A DNA stretch of 64,000 bases, taken from contig OX387199.1 of the NCBI GenBank assembly GCA_947561715.1, positions 1,059,001 to 1,123,000 of the forward strand, written 5' to 3'. The notes under the pieces were generated by a model. It was not told the origin of the DNA. It worked only from the letters and a program-made list of their open reading frames with translations, and searched no databases. Both the position numbers and the translations under genes were made by a program. Shown here piece after piece: positions 11,742 to 23,383 of this stretch; position 1 is the stretch's first letter, and each line of letters starts with the position of its first letter. Origin of the DNA: Ascidia mentula (taxonomy: Eukaryota; Chordata; Ascidiacea; Phlebobranchia; Ascidiidae).

Positions 11742-14700
11742 AATCTTTCAATAGCGGCCACAGCTTGAAGGTAACCATCTCAAATAGCTGTCTTCTGTCT
11801 GTCGTTAACTGACTTTTTGTGTATAAAAAGACGTGTAAAACTTAGCGCCAAAGCAGCAGTGTTTCCTTTGCATCATTTCGTGAGACGAAGTGGTAGATGA
11901 TAAAACGTCTAACATACAATAACTTATTGAAATTTCTGTTGCAAAAGTAACTGCAACATTCAATGTATAATTGTTAGACGGAGTTAAATGATTTATCATC
12001 CCAATAATGAATACCACTTTCAAAAACACAACAGAGATGATTTTCATCCAAATCACAGTAAAGTACAAAAGTAGGTATCCTGAAAACTTTATTTTGACAT
12101 GTTTTTGTCACCATGAAAACTCACAAATTTAAGGTTGTTTGTGTTTTTTGCGCTGTTAACCAAAGCACTCATTTCGGCGACACCAGGCGTGAATAAATCC
12201 GACGGCAGCCAGAATCACAACCTAGTGATGTGAAAGGCCCTGACCAACATAAATATCAACAACGTCAACTTTCCTTAGACAGGATGACAAATGGAAAAAT
12301 TTTACAATGTAGTAAATCCTACATCCACCACTTAAAGCAGTGTAAATGTGAGTTAAATATCGAGCGTCCGTGTTTAAAACACTTAGATGCGTATATGACC
12401 TTTGTGATTGATTTCAGGTAATTCACAATTTATTTTCAACGCGTTGCGAAACAGCTGAAATTAAGATTTCCATCTGTTTCAATTGTTAGAGGTGTTAACC
12501 AGAGCAACAAAATAAACTGGTGCGTTAACGAACTACACAATACAATTGTACCCTCTCGCTGGAGCAGCGCACACTTCCTGAGATAAACATATTTCCACTT
12601 CCAAATACTTGACATAAACATCAATTTCGGTGCGGAGCGACAATCCTGCTTGGCCAGCCTCGACCTATCTGCCCTCAGCTGTCAGACAGACTTGTGTCTA
12701 ACAGCTGGAAGCCTAAACGTGGCCCAGAGGTCGAAGTTGGGTTACACCTGTGGTGTTTCCACTACAGTTAACATATCTTCTCACACCTTCAGCGACAACC
12801 AAAGGCCACTAGGTTGTGTTTCAGCCACATGCACATGGATGTGTGCTGTAAACAGCCTTAACTTGCTGTGCGATTCGCGAGGTCACATTTTCGCCCAACA
12901 AAGATGTCTCTTCGCGTTGTGGGAATTGCGCAGCAATACGACAGCAGCTGCTGTACATGTTGTTTGCTCATGCACTATGGTTGGTCTTGGGGTGACCCAA
13001 ACACCAGATACCCAAGCCCCAACACCCAAGGTGGTCCCAAATTTAAGCGATACAATTTTGATTGTTGGTTTTGTGACATTTCAGACAAAACTGGACCAAT
13101 TCAACTTCTACCTGTCAAACCGAATCGGTGACTGTTTTAATTGCGATGACGTTTTCTTTAGTTAAACGTGTTTAAATTAATTTCCTACCATGTGTAAATG
13201 TTTAAAGAAGGTCTTCCTTGGTTGTAACAAGTTTCCAAAACGAAATTGCATGACATTAATCCTTTTTTGTGCCATTTATAATCCCAGGTTTGAACCCGGG
13301 ATGTCCTGGGCACGAATCCCAATCAGGTTTTCTTCTTGGTAAAGCGTCTCACACCCCCGCCCGTGGCGCCACAATTAAATCTTTGACTGCAGCAAAACTC
13401 CACCAAGCCCTTCAGGCAAATGTCATATCTCTTTAAGCCGGGAAAGCCCAACCCCACCAGTAGAATTGGGTCAAAATATCATCTTTTCGCTACTACGCCA
13501 ACACGGAAAGGGTGTCAACGTTTTAAACTACTGAGACCACACCTTGAATTTCGTCCCCGAAATATAGGTGAAGTTGTTTTAACTGCAAAACCGTCGACTT
13601 TGTAACCTGATCCTTTTGGTGGTTCGTTTTGTGTTTAAATAGTTGCCAATATCAAAGCACAGACATATGAGTAATGTGTGTTGTTTTTAAAGTATTTGTC
13701 ATGCATGAAATTTAGGCTAGGCAGGACGGACATGTTGCAATTACCTACGATGTAGCGTCAACGCAAGTAGGACCCATATGTTGACCCAAAACTTCACACA
13801 TAATATTTTTTTGTATAATTTTCTTTAATTGTTGAACGACATGACGTTAAAAAAACGTTTTTTATTTCAAGTACACCGTTCCGTTTTGCGAACATACAAC
13901 GGAAACCATTCAGTAAGCGCAGAGTCCTATTTCATTTGTCGTTTCGAGAAACTCGGACAAAATCACTTAGCAGCCCGATGAACGGTTTGACGTGTTGTTC
14001 GTGCCGTCCACGTTAAGTGTTGAAAGCTCAGAAAAATAACCGGCTTGGCCAAGCTATCCACGCTCCACGCGCCCAGTACAATTACAGCGCACTGCGAAAT
14101 GCTGTCCTTAGCCTTGCAGTAACTCTTTGTTTATTACGGTAAACGGTTTCTTCGGTAACAATACAAGCAAGTAATCATGAAACGGTTATAAAACCACTTC
14201 AAACTTACAACATGCAATTTATGTGTATTTTTGACATTTAATTGTGAAAGCAGATTTTTGTGTTTTGGAAATATGTCGTTCAGACATCGCTAGACAATGC
14301 CAAATCGAAGACCAGATGATTCACATTCAAGGAGGTCATCACAAGAAATATGTTACTAATAGGAGAACTTTAAAAAGGTGCCTTCAAAGCTGTGTCCTTT
14401 GGCACGCATCCATCATTCAATGCAATTCACGCAGAGATTTCAGGCAACACCCAAAAATCACGCAACATAATATACAAAAGCCATCCTCTTTAAACAAAAC
14501 CTTTCAAATTTACGATAGCAAACCCACAAGATCAAAATACTTCCAACAAGACAAGTCTATTACAAGATTCAATCGGGGGTTTTATGACGCAACAAAACGT
14601 TTTTCTTTGTATCGTCACAAAGCGTTACATGCTTGACGAGTTGGCTGAAGGTTAAATCGTTGCAAACGCGCACGGAACGCCATTCAATCAAATTGAAAAC

Positions 14701-16276
14701 CATTCTTTTCCACCGGTGTGGACAATACCATCCTTGCCACACCTCGCTAAGAATTCCGTTTCGTGCGATTAGAAATGAAACGGCAAACCGAAAATAATTT
14801 TTCGCATGTTTTAGGGATTATTCGAGCCTGTAGCGGTCTTTCAAAGGCACAGCTAAATATTACTCGTAACTACTCAAAGCACATAAAAAAACAACAACAT
14901 ATAATATAAAATAATTATAAGCAAGTGGCATTTTCAGTAGATTAAACATTTAATCTTGATTCTACACGTGTAGGACATTATGTCAATGGAATATATTTAC
15001 AAAAATGTCAAAAGAATCTTTCTTACATATTTTTAATTTTATCCACACAGCAAAAATCCACAAGAGTTTTCTTTTGTGACCAAAACTGCAAACAGGTTTA
15101 AGGCGCATGCAGGATTGAAAGACAAAATGTATCAAACAGCTTAGTAACATCCCCACACATTTTACACCGGCAACTTTTTTTTGTCGGCTTCTTAAATACA
15201 ATCGGCCGCCACCACTTGTCGTTTATTCGCGGTGAGCAGTCTGGCGGTTGGTGGCAGGACGCAGTAAATTATTTAGCAAAAAGAAAATGGCGTGATTTTT
15301 GTGTGGTTGCAGTGTTTGGCCAACACAAGTGCGGAAAATACGTAATTTGTCTTATTTTATGTGGCAGTGTTAAAGTTTTTTCGTTGGTGCAGTTTTGAAT
15401 ATTTTTTCTACGGTATAACTTTTAGTGGAGTTTATTTTATGTCTTTGTTCGTTAAACTAGTCTTCTTTGTAAATCAATGGATTTATACATTATATATTTA
15501 GAGAGAACATACAGAGTTTGCATCCACATTTGCAACAAATTTATTTTTAAAATAGTAGAAAAATAACAAAATAACAAAATGCGAAGACAAAAATCTAACA
15601 TCGAAGTACTTTTCTAAGAAAAAATCACGCACTTTATATCGTGTAATGCCGTGATCAGCTAACGATATTCCGGGATCAGCAGTTTTTACAAACTTTCAAG
15701 TCTGTGAGCAATCACAACGCGATAATCGCGCTAGCGCCAATTCAACGTATTCGATATCGCGTTCGACCACTATTTAAATTCCACACTAGTGAATCACGTG
15801 AACGCCGAAATTCGATTCTTTGTCGAGTAAACGGCGTAAAACAAACACAACTGGCAACATTTGCGATGATTCTCTCGACGAATTCGTTCATTTGTTTCAC
15901 CCTCAGTCGTGCGGTAACTCCTGTGGTTACCCAGGGACACTTCGGGCCCCAGACTGACGGGTTGAAACAGTCAAAGTAATGCGTCATTTCGGGTTGAACA
16001 GCACCTAAAGGTAGAAACAAGTTTACGAATCGCGTTCAGTGTTCGATATATGAGGTTTGTTGCGCTGACACTTTCCGTAAATAGATTGTAGGCCGATATG
16101 GCGGCCGTTGTTTCTCGTAACTAGTTATAAATGCGAATTAAATGTTTGATATATAGTTGATGAAAATACCTGTCTTTTTTATTTTGAAACAGTTTTACTC
16201 AGTGAAACTGGATTATATTTTATGATGTGCGTTTGAAAGGGTAAATGATCTGTGTTGCCTTTTTATGGCCATCATT

Positions 16277-16315
16277 TATAAAAAGTAGAGTCATTAAGGT
16301 TAAGTATTTATATAA
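16277..16315 (+). promoter_or_regulatory. Candidate TATA elements of the Vestigial-like gene
   Basis: TATAAAA at 16277-16283 and TATATAA at 16309-16315 lie about 130 and 100 bases upstream of the ATG at 16413. Either would allow a short 5' leader. This is motif evidence only. Confidence 0.4.
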
Positions 16316-16412
16316 GCGTTCGCATGGTAAGGAAGCAACAAGATGTTTTGCATGTTTTGCAGGTGCAGAGTTGAACGTGATAACAGTGCCCGTTGTGTAA
16401 TGCTGATAAAGT

Positions 16413-18652
16413 ATGAGTTGTCTTGAGGTTTTGTACCAGCCTTATGCTGCTCACCCATACCAAGGAAAGCATTCGATTTATCAAACCGAGGTAAATATGT
16501 TCGTGAAGAAAATGTAGGAAATAACAGACAGTAAAAACAATCATAAGCGTGTTGTTCGCACTAATAAACTACGTTGTATTCTTGCAGAAATCACCATACA
16601 GTCCAAAACGAAATTGTTCAACATCAAGTGAGCGTGAATTTGTTGGCGGAAAAATGTCGTTCAAAAGTCCGTCGAGTTTCGGTGAAAACCACGAGAATTC
16701 GCCCGTGTTTTTTCCACCGCCGACGACCAACTACTCTTCCACGAGCAAGAAGACGGACACAAAGGAGTCTTGTCTGTTCGCGACCGACCAAACACAGGTG
16801 TCTTCATGTCGATACGAATCTCAATCAGACGCAACCCACCCTCCCCGAACAAGTTGCTATGACGACGCGTCGTCATCATCCATATTGACTTCCAGCGGAG
16901 AAAAACTTCTCACATTCGGCAACCGATCTCATCCTGACGGCGGGAGCATCTCATCTTCCTCCTCGTCAAGCGTTTCAACGGAAGCCGATCTCGCAAAGCG
17001 GTTGAGCCCGACATCTGAATTATCGTCTTGCCGTCTTCAGTGCCGCAAAACCCCGTCGGCGCGGCGGGTGAGTGCCCGATGTGTGATGTTTACCTACTTT
17101 GACGGAAACACGAGCGACGAAGTTGACGGTCACTTCACGAGAGCTCTAAGTGACGAATCATCTTCAAGCAAAGGTAACTTACATTGGCTTCTACCGTATA
17201 ACGGTTAAATGTTTAAAAACGTATCTCAAATTGCCATTTAAAATGTGAAAGGTGTTTTGTGTTATTAAGGTCCTCACACATCAGAAAGTTCTTTAAAATG
17301 AGCAAAAAAACGGTTTAATGATGTTTCAGAATTATGCTAAATGTCATGTGAATATTATAGCCATAAATTAGGGTGACCTGAGTATTTGTTTGCGTATAAT
17401 AAATCATACATCATGACTTGGGTATTTTAGTTGCGCCTGCTAAAATATAGTCGCCTTTTATTACTCATTTACGGCATGCACCTGATGTGGTTTTGTCAAT
17501 GTTGTGGATGTGTAGTAATTAGCAACGTTTTCCTTTAACTGTTCAACCAAAGTCAGTTTTCCTTTAAAAGCGCGCGAAGCAATTAGCGACGCACGCCGCC
17601 CTTGTGAATTAATAATGACCGAGGTGAGCAGCAAACAATCACTTAACACCGGGCGCGCTTGTAATGGATTCAAGAACTTCACTCCAAGTGCCACGAAATC
17701 CGCTCCCCTTATAAATAATTTATTAAACTACCCACGTGGTGGCGACTTAGCCGGTTGAGCCGATGTGACGGACTGTGGCTTTAGAGAAGTAACTCACTAC
17801 ACAGAAAAGATTATCTTTTCGTGACTTGTTGCAATAAAAGGTCTGAATAAATCAAAATGAGCGCCGGGACGTTCTTAAATCACCAAGCTCTTTAGGGCAA
17901 GTGTTGAAAAAAAATGTTGTATAAAGTTTTGTTACGAAGTAGTGATAGTATACAAATAGAGACCTGTTAATGACCCTGGGAACCTCCAGATTAAATCATT
18001 TTTTTAATGGAGAATCACAGTGGAAGGCGATAAAAAAATCAGTGGCTCTCCGTTAATGCATTACTATTTTTGTCATTTATACAAAGCGCGTTTTTTGCAG
18101 AAGGAGCTTCTCCGATGATAAAAAGAAATTTTCCTCCCAGTTTCTGGAACTCGGAATATCGGCGCCCGCCCTCGAACCGACGATTTCCGATCGCTTTCAA
18201 CGCTGGCGGCGCACTTTCCTCCCTCATTCCTGGATCCCGACCGCATCCCAACCCATTCAGTCACACAACAAACCCCGCATTTCTCGCGTTGGATCGCTTG
18301 GCACCCAACTTCGACCCCTACTCTTCATCTTGCAATTTCACGGGGTTTCAAAACCCCCTCCAGCACGCGGGGATCGGCGACCCATGGAACGCCTACGCGT
18401 CAATTTCGGGCCATTCTTCCTACACACATAGAGCGCTCAACGCCGTCGCCGGAGTTTCAGACTTGTACGGGCTTTCGGCTGCTGCAGTGGCGGCCGCGGC
18501 ATCTCATTCGCTCGACCAGAGATATAATTCGTTGTTACTTCAGCCGTCGGCCAGTTTGCGGGCTGGGGCCACACTGGCAGCAGGGTTGTCCGCTGCGCGC
18601 TCATCCGGGGTCGGGAAGGATGCACACTTGTGGCCCGTGACCAGATATTCAG
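16413..18652 (+). CDS. VGLL2: Vestigial-like protein (VGLL2/3 type), 3' end open
   Basis: Transcription co-factor that binds TEAD/Scalloped through its Tondu domain; VGLL2 is linked to muscle differentiation (family knowledge). Exons: 16413-16490, 16588-17173, 18101-18652. Exon 1 encodes 26 residues starting MSCLEVLYQPY, matching the conserved start of VGLL2/3, and ends at a good donor. Exon 2 ends in the Tondu core, ARCVMFTYFDG...VDGHFTRALS (about residues 189-213). Exon 3 carries FPPSFWNSEY and, further on, DPWNAYA, DLYGLS and LDQRYNSLLL, the pattern of the VGLL2 C-terminal half, plus an alanine tract. After ...VTRYS the frame meets a GTAATA donor at 18653. A short last exon is expected but not proven. 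If the transcript reads through, it stops at 18712-18714. An acceptor at 18987 would give only GFRF and a stop. VGLL2 versus VGLL3 is not resolved; the gene may be the single chordate pro-orthologue. Confidence 0.9.
17971..18031. repeat. Direct repeat copy 1 flanking VGLL exon 3
   Basis: About 61 bases, with core CAGATTAAATCATTTTTTTA followed by ATGGAGAATCAC and TGGAAGG, recur almost unchanged at 19221-19281. This copy ends about 70 bases before VGLL exon 3. It may be an old repeat or a duplicated regulatory segment. Confidence 0.6.
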
Positions 18653-19220
18653 GTAATACTAAGAAACCCGGTCTTCTTTTGTTCGTCGTTGTTCTGAGCA
18701 AAATAATGTTTTAAAGTCGGTTGCTATAATTGTTGCCGTTAAAAAAAATATAACAGAAATTGCCTCTTTAACCTTGCTATGGTTCGTTGCTTAAAATATT
18801 CACAATAAACACGACCACAATTATTTTAATCATTACTGTCAAAATTTGTATGACTTTTATTTCATAATGGGTTAAGCAAAATGCTGAAGCAAGGAAATTG
18901 CGCACCAACTTTTTCCTTTAATTGTTCTTAGCGGTATTTGTTTTTCCTGAGATCTTAAACTCATCCATTGTTTGTGTAATTTTGCAGGTTTTCGATTTTG
19001 ATCCAGAAGATTTCGGGTGGATTTTATGTCCTTCCACTGCCCTTGCGTTGTCCCGTCTTACACACATACAGAGATAGCATTCGATTTGCTGGTTCAAGTC
19101 TTTCATACGTCTTCAACGTCATTCCCAAATGTTTATCGTGTATTAGCGTGGAATAATACAGTATTGTTATGCTGCTGTTTACATGCGTGACGTTTTTTTT
19201 GCGGTGGCGTAGTAAGTTTA

Positions 19221-19281
19221 TTCACCCTTGGAAAATTCAGATTAAATCATTTTTTTAATGGAGAATCACGGTGGAAGGTGA
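19221..19281. repeat. Direct repeat copy 2 flanking VGLL exon 3
   Basis: Near-identical to 17971-18031 in the same orientation. Differences are concentrated in the first 15 bases, while the ATTAAATC...GGAGAATCAC core is conserved. It lies about 570 bases downstream of exon 3. Confidence 0.6.
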
Positions 19282-20829
19282 TATAGGTAACAACAAACCA
19301 CATTGGATGTTTGATTTTCACCAACGCCAATGGGCAAGAATCGGGGTCATAGGTTAAGTTGTGCTACGCGCGTTTTTCCGTGTAGAAAAGGATTGGTCTT
19401 GGTTGGTCAATGTCAAATATAGCAACAGTTCTGGGATGTTTTTTAATTTTTTGTAGCAAAATGGAGACAAAGACCCTGAGTATGGCATAGGTGTGACGTG
19501 GACAGTTGGGAGTTTGCGGGAACATTGCAAGCTGTTTGGTTTGCAAACCAACAAGAAAACAATGTCGGAACAGGTTGCTTTGGTCTTTTCCGCAGATATT
19601 ATGGGTGTGCAGTAGAGAATTAAGTTGTTAAAATCACAAAGAAAAGCAATCTACACAAGTATTTTACGTTTTGTCTGGAAAAGAGCAACTCCTTGACCCA
19701 TGTGATGACATTGCAAAGGACAATCTGCTGTGTCTAAATGAAAACGATGTCGATTTACGTGGGCAAAAATCTCCCAAATGTCAACCTATAAGCAGAGCAT
19801 TTGAATACCAGGAGTCTGATTATATTAAACCTTTGAAACATATCATGGCAATATCATCAACATCAACAAAATAAAAATATTTTCAACCTCATTGCTTGTT
19901 CTACATATATACAATGATTGGCCAATTGTTTGGTTTTCTGGGCCTCCTACCAGGTGGCTTCAATAAATCACAACGTCTTACAAGCAACACCCTACAAATC
20001 TGGAAATCCCTGTCAGCCATCACAAAGTCGCCAAACAGTGGTGTGTCGCCTGCCTCTTCCATCAGAAACAAAATAAAACTGTCTTGAATTACATTTTTAG
20101 GAAATAATATATTAACTTTGTTGTAAAGAGGTTTATGAAAATGCTCGGATAGGTCAATATATTCAAGTCAATACTATGACTTTTTAGTTGCCCTGAAAGA
20201 AAGTTGGTTAATGTTGTTATGATTCTTGAAACCGATGAGCAAGAAATGCCAAATCTCAGTGCTAAATCTTGTTGCAACAGTTCAAATCAAAATCTCATCA
20301 TCGAATAACAGACATATACAGATTTGTTTGCTTCTTATTGCATTGCAACTTGAACCTATCCAGTATTTCTTACCAACAGATCTCTTTTCTAGTAACTTAA
20401 AAACTGATTTCATTTTTTTGCAAAGTTTTACCAGTTCGTCAGTTGTCAGAAAGTTAAATCCACATCAGTGTTATTGCAATACATTTTGTTTCCGGTTCAA
20501 AGATATCACTTGCATCTGCAACTACCACCTGCACCCCAGATTGGAAAGTTTGCAAACTGCGCGGAGGATTTTTTTCTGTCGGTGGTGATTGCGCGGATTG
20601 TGCGCGGACTAGCGATTTTTTTGCGCGGATTGTAGTAGATTTTTTTGTTGTTTAGTGCACTGTGCCTTTAGTAACAAGCCTATTTTCCCTTTGACAAAAA
20701 ACACTGGAATAATGTATTTTTAAGAACCGATTCATAATACTTTAATGTTATTAGCGTTTACTTGAATAAAATTGCACTTTTCACAGATGATTATATCCGC
20801 TTTTTGAGCGTCTGTGAGGTACAATGACT

Positions 20830-20904
20830 TGGCGTAGTTGCCACCGGTGGCGAAAGCTAGTCTGGAGGGTTGCGAGTTGGAATCCCGTGGTCTCAACTTT
20901 TTTT
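20830..20904 (+). repeat. tRNA-like pol III promoter pair with T-run
   Basis: TGGCGTAGTTGC at 20830-20841 fits the A-box (TRGCNNAGYNGG) except its last base. GAGTTGGAATCC at 20874-20885 is one base from the B-box. A run of seven T at 20898-20904 could end pol III transcription. No full cloverleaf with a 7-bp acceptor stem could be drawn, so this is more likely a SINE head or pseudo-tRNA than a working tRNA gene. Confidence 0.4.
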
Positions 20905-21106
20905 CTCCAGGAACTTATTAATGTTTAATTGGTGTTCTTCTTTCTGGCACGGAGCTACAACGCATTTAACCTAACAAAACCATTTGCCACAAACAACTGT
21001 GAAGCAAAAACAAGTGTTTCAAAACGTTTTAACTTTATTTACGCTTGATTTGTAACTTGCCAGTTGCCATCACGAAAATTTATGCAAGAAAGGGAAACTT
21101 TGGTTC

Positions 21107-21878
21107 CTAATTTTTTTGTCGTGTAACCACTTTAGAAGCAGCGCCATGCCTATTTTTACTCCGACGACCTTTCGATACAGGGATGAGTGCCATCCCATGT
21201 TTCTTGCTGCCTTTAACATAAAGTTTGGCCATCTCGTATAACGCCTCGTCACACTGGATTGCATGGGGCATAGAACAATCAACGATTGTTCTGTTTTTGA
21301 GAACTTCAAAACTTTTTTCCATTACTCGTAGAATGACTCGACAACTGCTTCAGTGCCTGTTTTTGCATACATAATATGAAAAACCAAGCAAAATTCCTGA
21401 CCAATTTTCGCGTATAGCTCGGGGTCGATGTACCTATATGGCGCGGATAAACTTTCTTTCGTTAAATAAGGCAGCATTAAACGATCTTCCATCATCGAAA
21501 GAAACTTTGGTGAACGTTTTAGAAAAGAAGGAAAACTCAAGAAACCGAGTTGTAGAAACATCAATTTTAGAAAATGGCTCTTAGCTTGGGTCGCAATCTT
21601 CCGTCTTAATGTGATCAAACATTACGGCAAAGTGAGTTTGAAACATAGGCTAATCCCCAAACTACATCAAGTAAGGTTGACTGTAACCTCCTATATATGC
21701 GCGCAGAAAACTCGGCCCAAGAATTCAAAAACGCATGTTTTTTCAAAAAAAGATCAAATGGATTTCCAAATTTGACGAATGTGCGTAATTTCGCCATTAT
21801 AAAATACAGATGGCAAATACTGCATTCACCCTTTTTTCGTTGTTCGTGATTTTCGAGAGAAGGAGAGAAAAAAATCAA
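21107..21878 (-). pseudogene. Frameshifted protein remnant inside the hAT-like element
   Basis: Three overlapping minus-strand frames (21615-21878, 21322-21618, 21107-21322) read as one broken protein. Notable blocks are PYRYIDPELYAKIGQ, YAKTGTEAVVESFYE, then CDEALYEMAKLYVKG and RRSKNRHGAASKV. The junction GAGTAATGG shows a one-base shift between the last two frames. Similar blocks occur, from memory, in uncharacterised transposon-borne proteins of invertebrates; I cannot assign a catalytic fold. Confidence 0.5.
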
Positions 21879-23383
21879 CGCTCAGGTCAGTGAAGCATAT
21901 CCAAAGAGCCTTCAAACCGAACATTGGCACAGAACAGTTGGGGTCTTGGGGAAAAGTCATCAGTGTTGCAAGACTTGGAGCGATTTGTGCGCGGATTAAT
22001 AATTTTTGCGCGGATTGCTAGTAAAATCACGAAAATTGCGCGGATTTTTGACCGATTTTGAAAATTCTGCGCGGAGGATAAATCCTCCGCGCACGACATA
22101 TTTTCCAATCTGGCCTGCACCCAATACAGAACTTGGTTCAATTGTTTCCTGACATGTACTTATGTTGGGACTATTTAAAGTTGTTTGTTCACTGACACCA
22201 CATAACTCAGGAATAAGGTCAGAGTTTGCAAGATCAGAACTTAAGCAGCTGTGCTTGTCAACCAGATGGTGGTTTCCTAGCTGTTATGACACTGGTTGTA
22301 TGACCCATGTGTAAATTAGGAGCTAGATTTTGTGTTGTTGGCCTGTCTTTACCAAAGTGCTGTTTGGAGCAAATGCGAGTCAATTTGCATTTTTCAAAAC
22401 CTTTTCTTTTAACACAATTCACCCATCAATCTACATCTTCTTTATGTTCTGATTTCGTTGGAAACGGGTGAAGTACGAATGGAAAGTCACATACGCACCG
22501 CAGCACCACAAGATTGCATTCATGAATTTCACACTGTTTAGATCTTCACTGACGCAGTTTTCTTCGATCGTTATTGCAGCCAATTACGCAACATTCGAAT
22601 CCTGACATTCAGCTTAGAACCAAAGCCGCAATACAAACAAAATAAGTGATTATTTCCAAATCTTACTATCACACAGTACAGCACTTTCGTTCGCGCAGCA
22701 CAACTTAACCTCTGACCTCGAGCTGACACTAGAGGCGCTGTTTTGGTGCAAATCATGTTCTACATTTTTGCGGTTTATTGTCGAGGGTAAGAGGTGCTTT
22801 TTGAAAAGAAACATGGCATGTCACTATGTTTGTGCAATGCGCAAAAAGTAAATAATGTGCCGGTGCAAGGACCTTGGAGATCACATGAAATTTTGAGCTT
22901 TGTTATAATGCTTTGGCATTTTCCGCGAAACAGAAAAATTCAACCCTGTTTATGTCTCTAAATTTGTACGTAAAATTATATTTTAAGCGAATCAGTTAAT
23001 TATTGCACAAAAATGGAACGTAAATAAATGATACATAAAAAGTAAAAAGTTTTAATTTTGATGATGATTTCTATAGCCTCAATCACTCAAACACAAAGTC
23101 TTAAGATTTCAAAAGATGTTGCGTGCATGTTTACACTAAAATGTAAACAAAAGTTTTTGTTTTACTACAAATTTGTTAATTTTTATTACAAAAGTAGATA
23201 ACGAATTTGTAGCAGTGTAGTGTTTGTGCATCGTTTCGTGTACGCGTTCACCAGAAGGCCAATATTCCTTATTTTAAAATAGAAAGTCTTTGTGTTTCAA
23301 AATATCGAAATTGTGTTCAATTTGCGAACTGCAACAATAATAATAATAAGTTTGGTTGCTTGCACGCGAAATTAAAAAGAAAG

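Larger units (their letters stand above)
9313..16412. other. 7-kb region without supported genes
   Basis: Open frames exist (for example 9995-10375 plus, 12650-13165 plus, 14244-14636 plus, 9518-9862 minus), but none shows a recognisable domain or joins to neighbouring exons by splice signals. The region contains a hairpin with a degenerate hammerhead-like interior at 11693-11741 and a tRNA-like B-box on the minus strand near 13280-13330. As the only upstream space of the Vestigial-like gene it is the likely home of its regulatory sequence, but I cannot identify specific modules. Confidence 0.5.
20528..22121. mobile_element. hAT-like element with 8-bp target duplication
   Basis: The perfect octamer CCTGCACC flanks the element at 20528-20535 and 22114-22121. 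The element itself (20536-22113, 1578 bp) begins CCAGATTGGAAA and ends with its inverse, TTTCCAATCTGG at 22102-22113 (11 of 12 adjacent positions readily align). Subterminal copies of TGCGCGGA occur at both ends, a typical arrangement of transposase binding sites in hAT elements. The right end carries a 24-base palindrome around 22070-22093 (GCGCGGAGGAT and its inverse). It sits inside the older transposase remnant, so it inserted later. Confidence 0.8.
19950..22300 (-). pseudogene. Degenerate DDE_Tnp_4-type transposase, interrupted
   Basis: Minus-strand translation gives a transposase helix-turn-helix block, DLALRFGISCSSVSRI at about 20230-20270. Further downstream on that strand (about 19,990-20,030) comes GDFVMADRDFQI, matching the second-aspartate block (D.VMADRGF.I) of DDE_Tnp_4/IS4EU-like transposases. 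Upstream, FNFLTTDELVKLCKKM and a Ser/Glu-rich linker continue across the nested element (22114 onward). Several frameshifts and stops show it is dead. The family call comes from remembered motifs. A THAP-type N-terminus, common in such transposases, was not seen. Confidence 0.6.
18715..23383. other. Repeat-rich spacer between VGLL and ING genes
   Basis: Apart from a possible short terminal VGLL exon, no host gene is supported. The spacer holds the second copy of the VGLL-flanking direct repeat, a degenerate DDE-type transposase remnant, and a 1.6-kb hAT-like element nested in it, which itself contains a tRNA-like promoter pair. The stretch from about 22300 to the ING start shows nothing I can identify. 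Confidence 0.6.

Noticed and set aside
12650-13165. 171-codon plus-strand open frame
   Set aside because: It starts at a non-ATG codon, has no recognisable domain, overlaps a second long frame on the same strand, and has no splice partners. Length alone is weak evidence in this locally GC-richer stretch.
13270-13380. tRNA-like sequence on the minus strand (GGGTTCAAACCTGGG)
   Set aside because: Only the B-box-like stem is convincing; no cloverleaf.
14244-14636. 130-codon plus-strand open frame
   Set aside because: Basic, low-similarity sequence with no ATG context or domain; likely chance.
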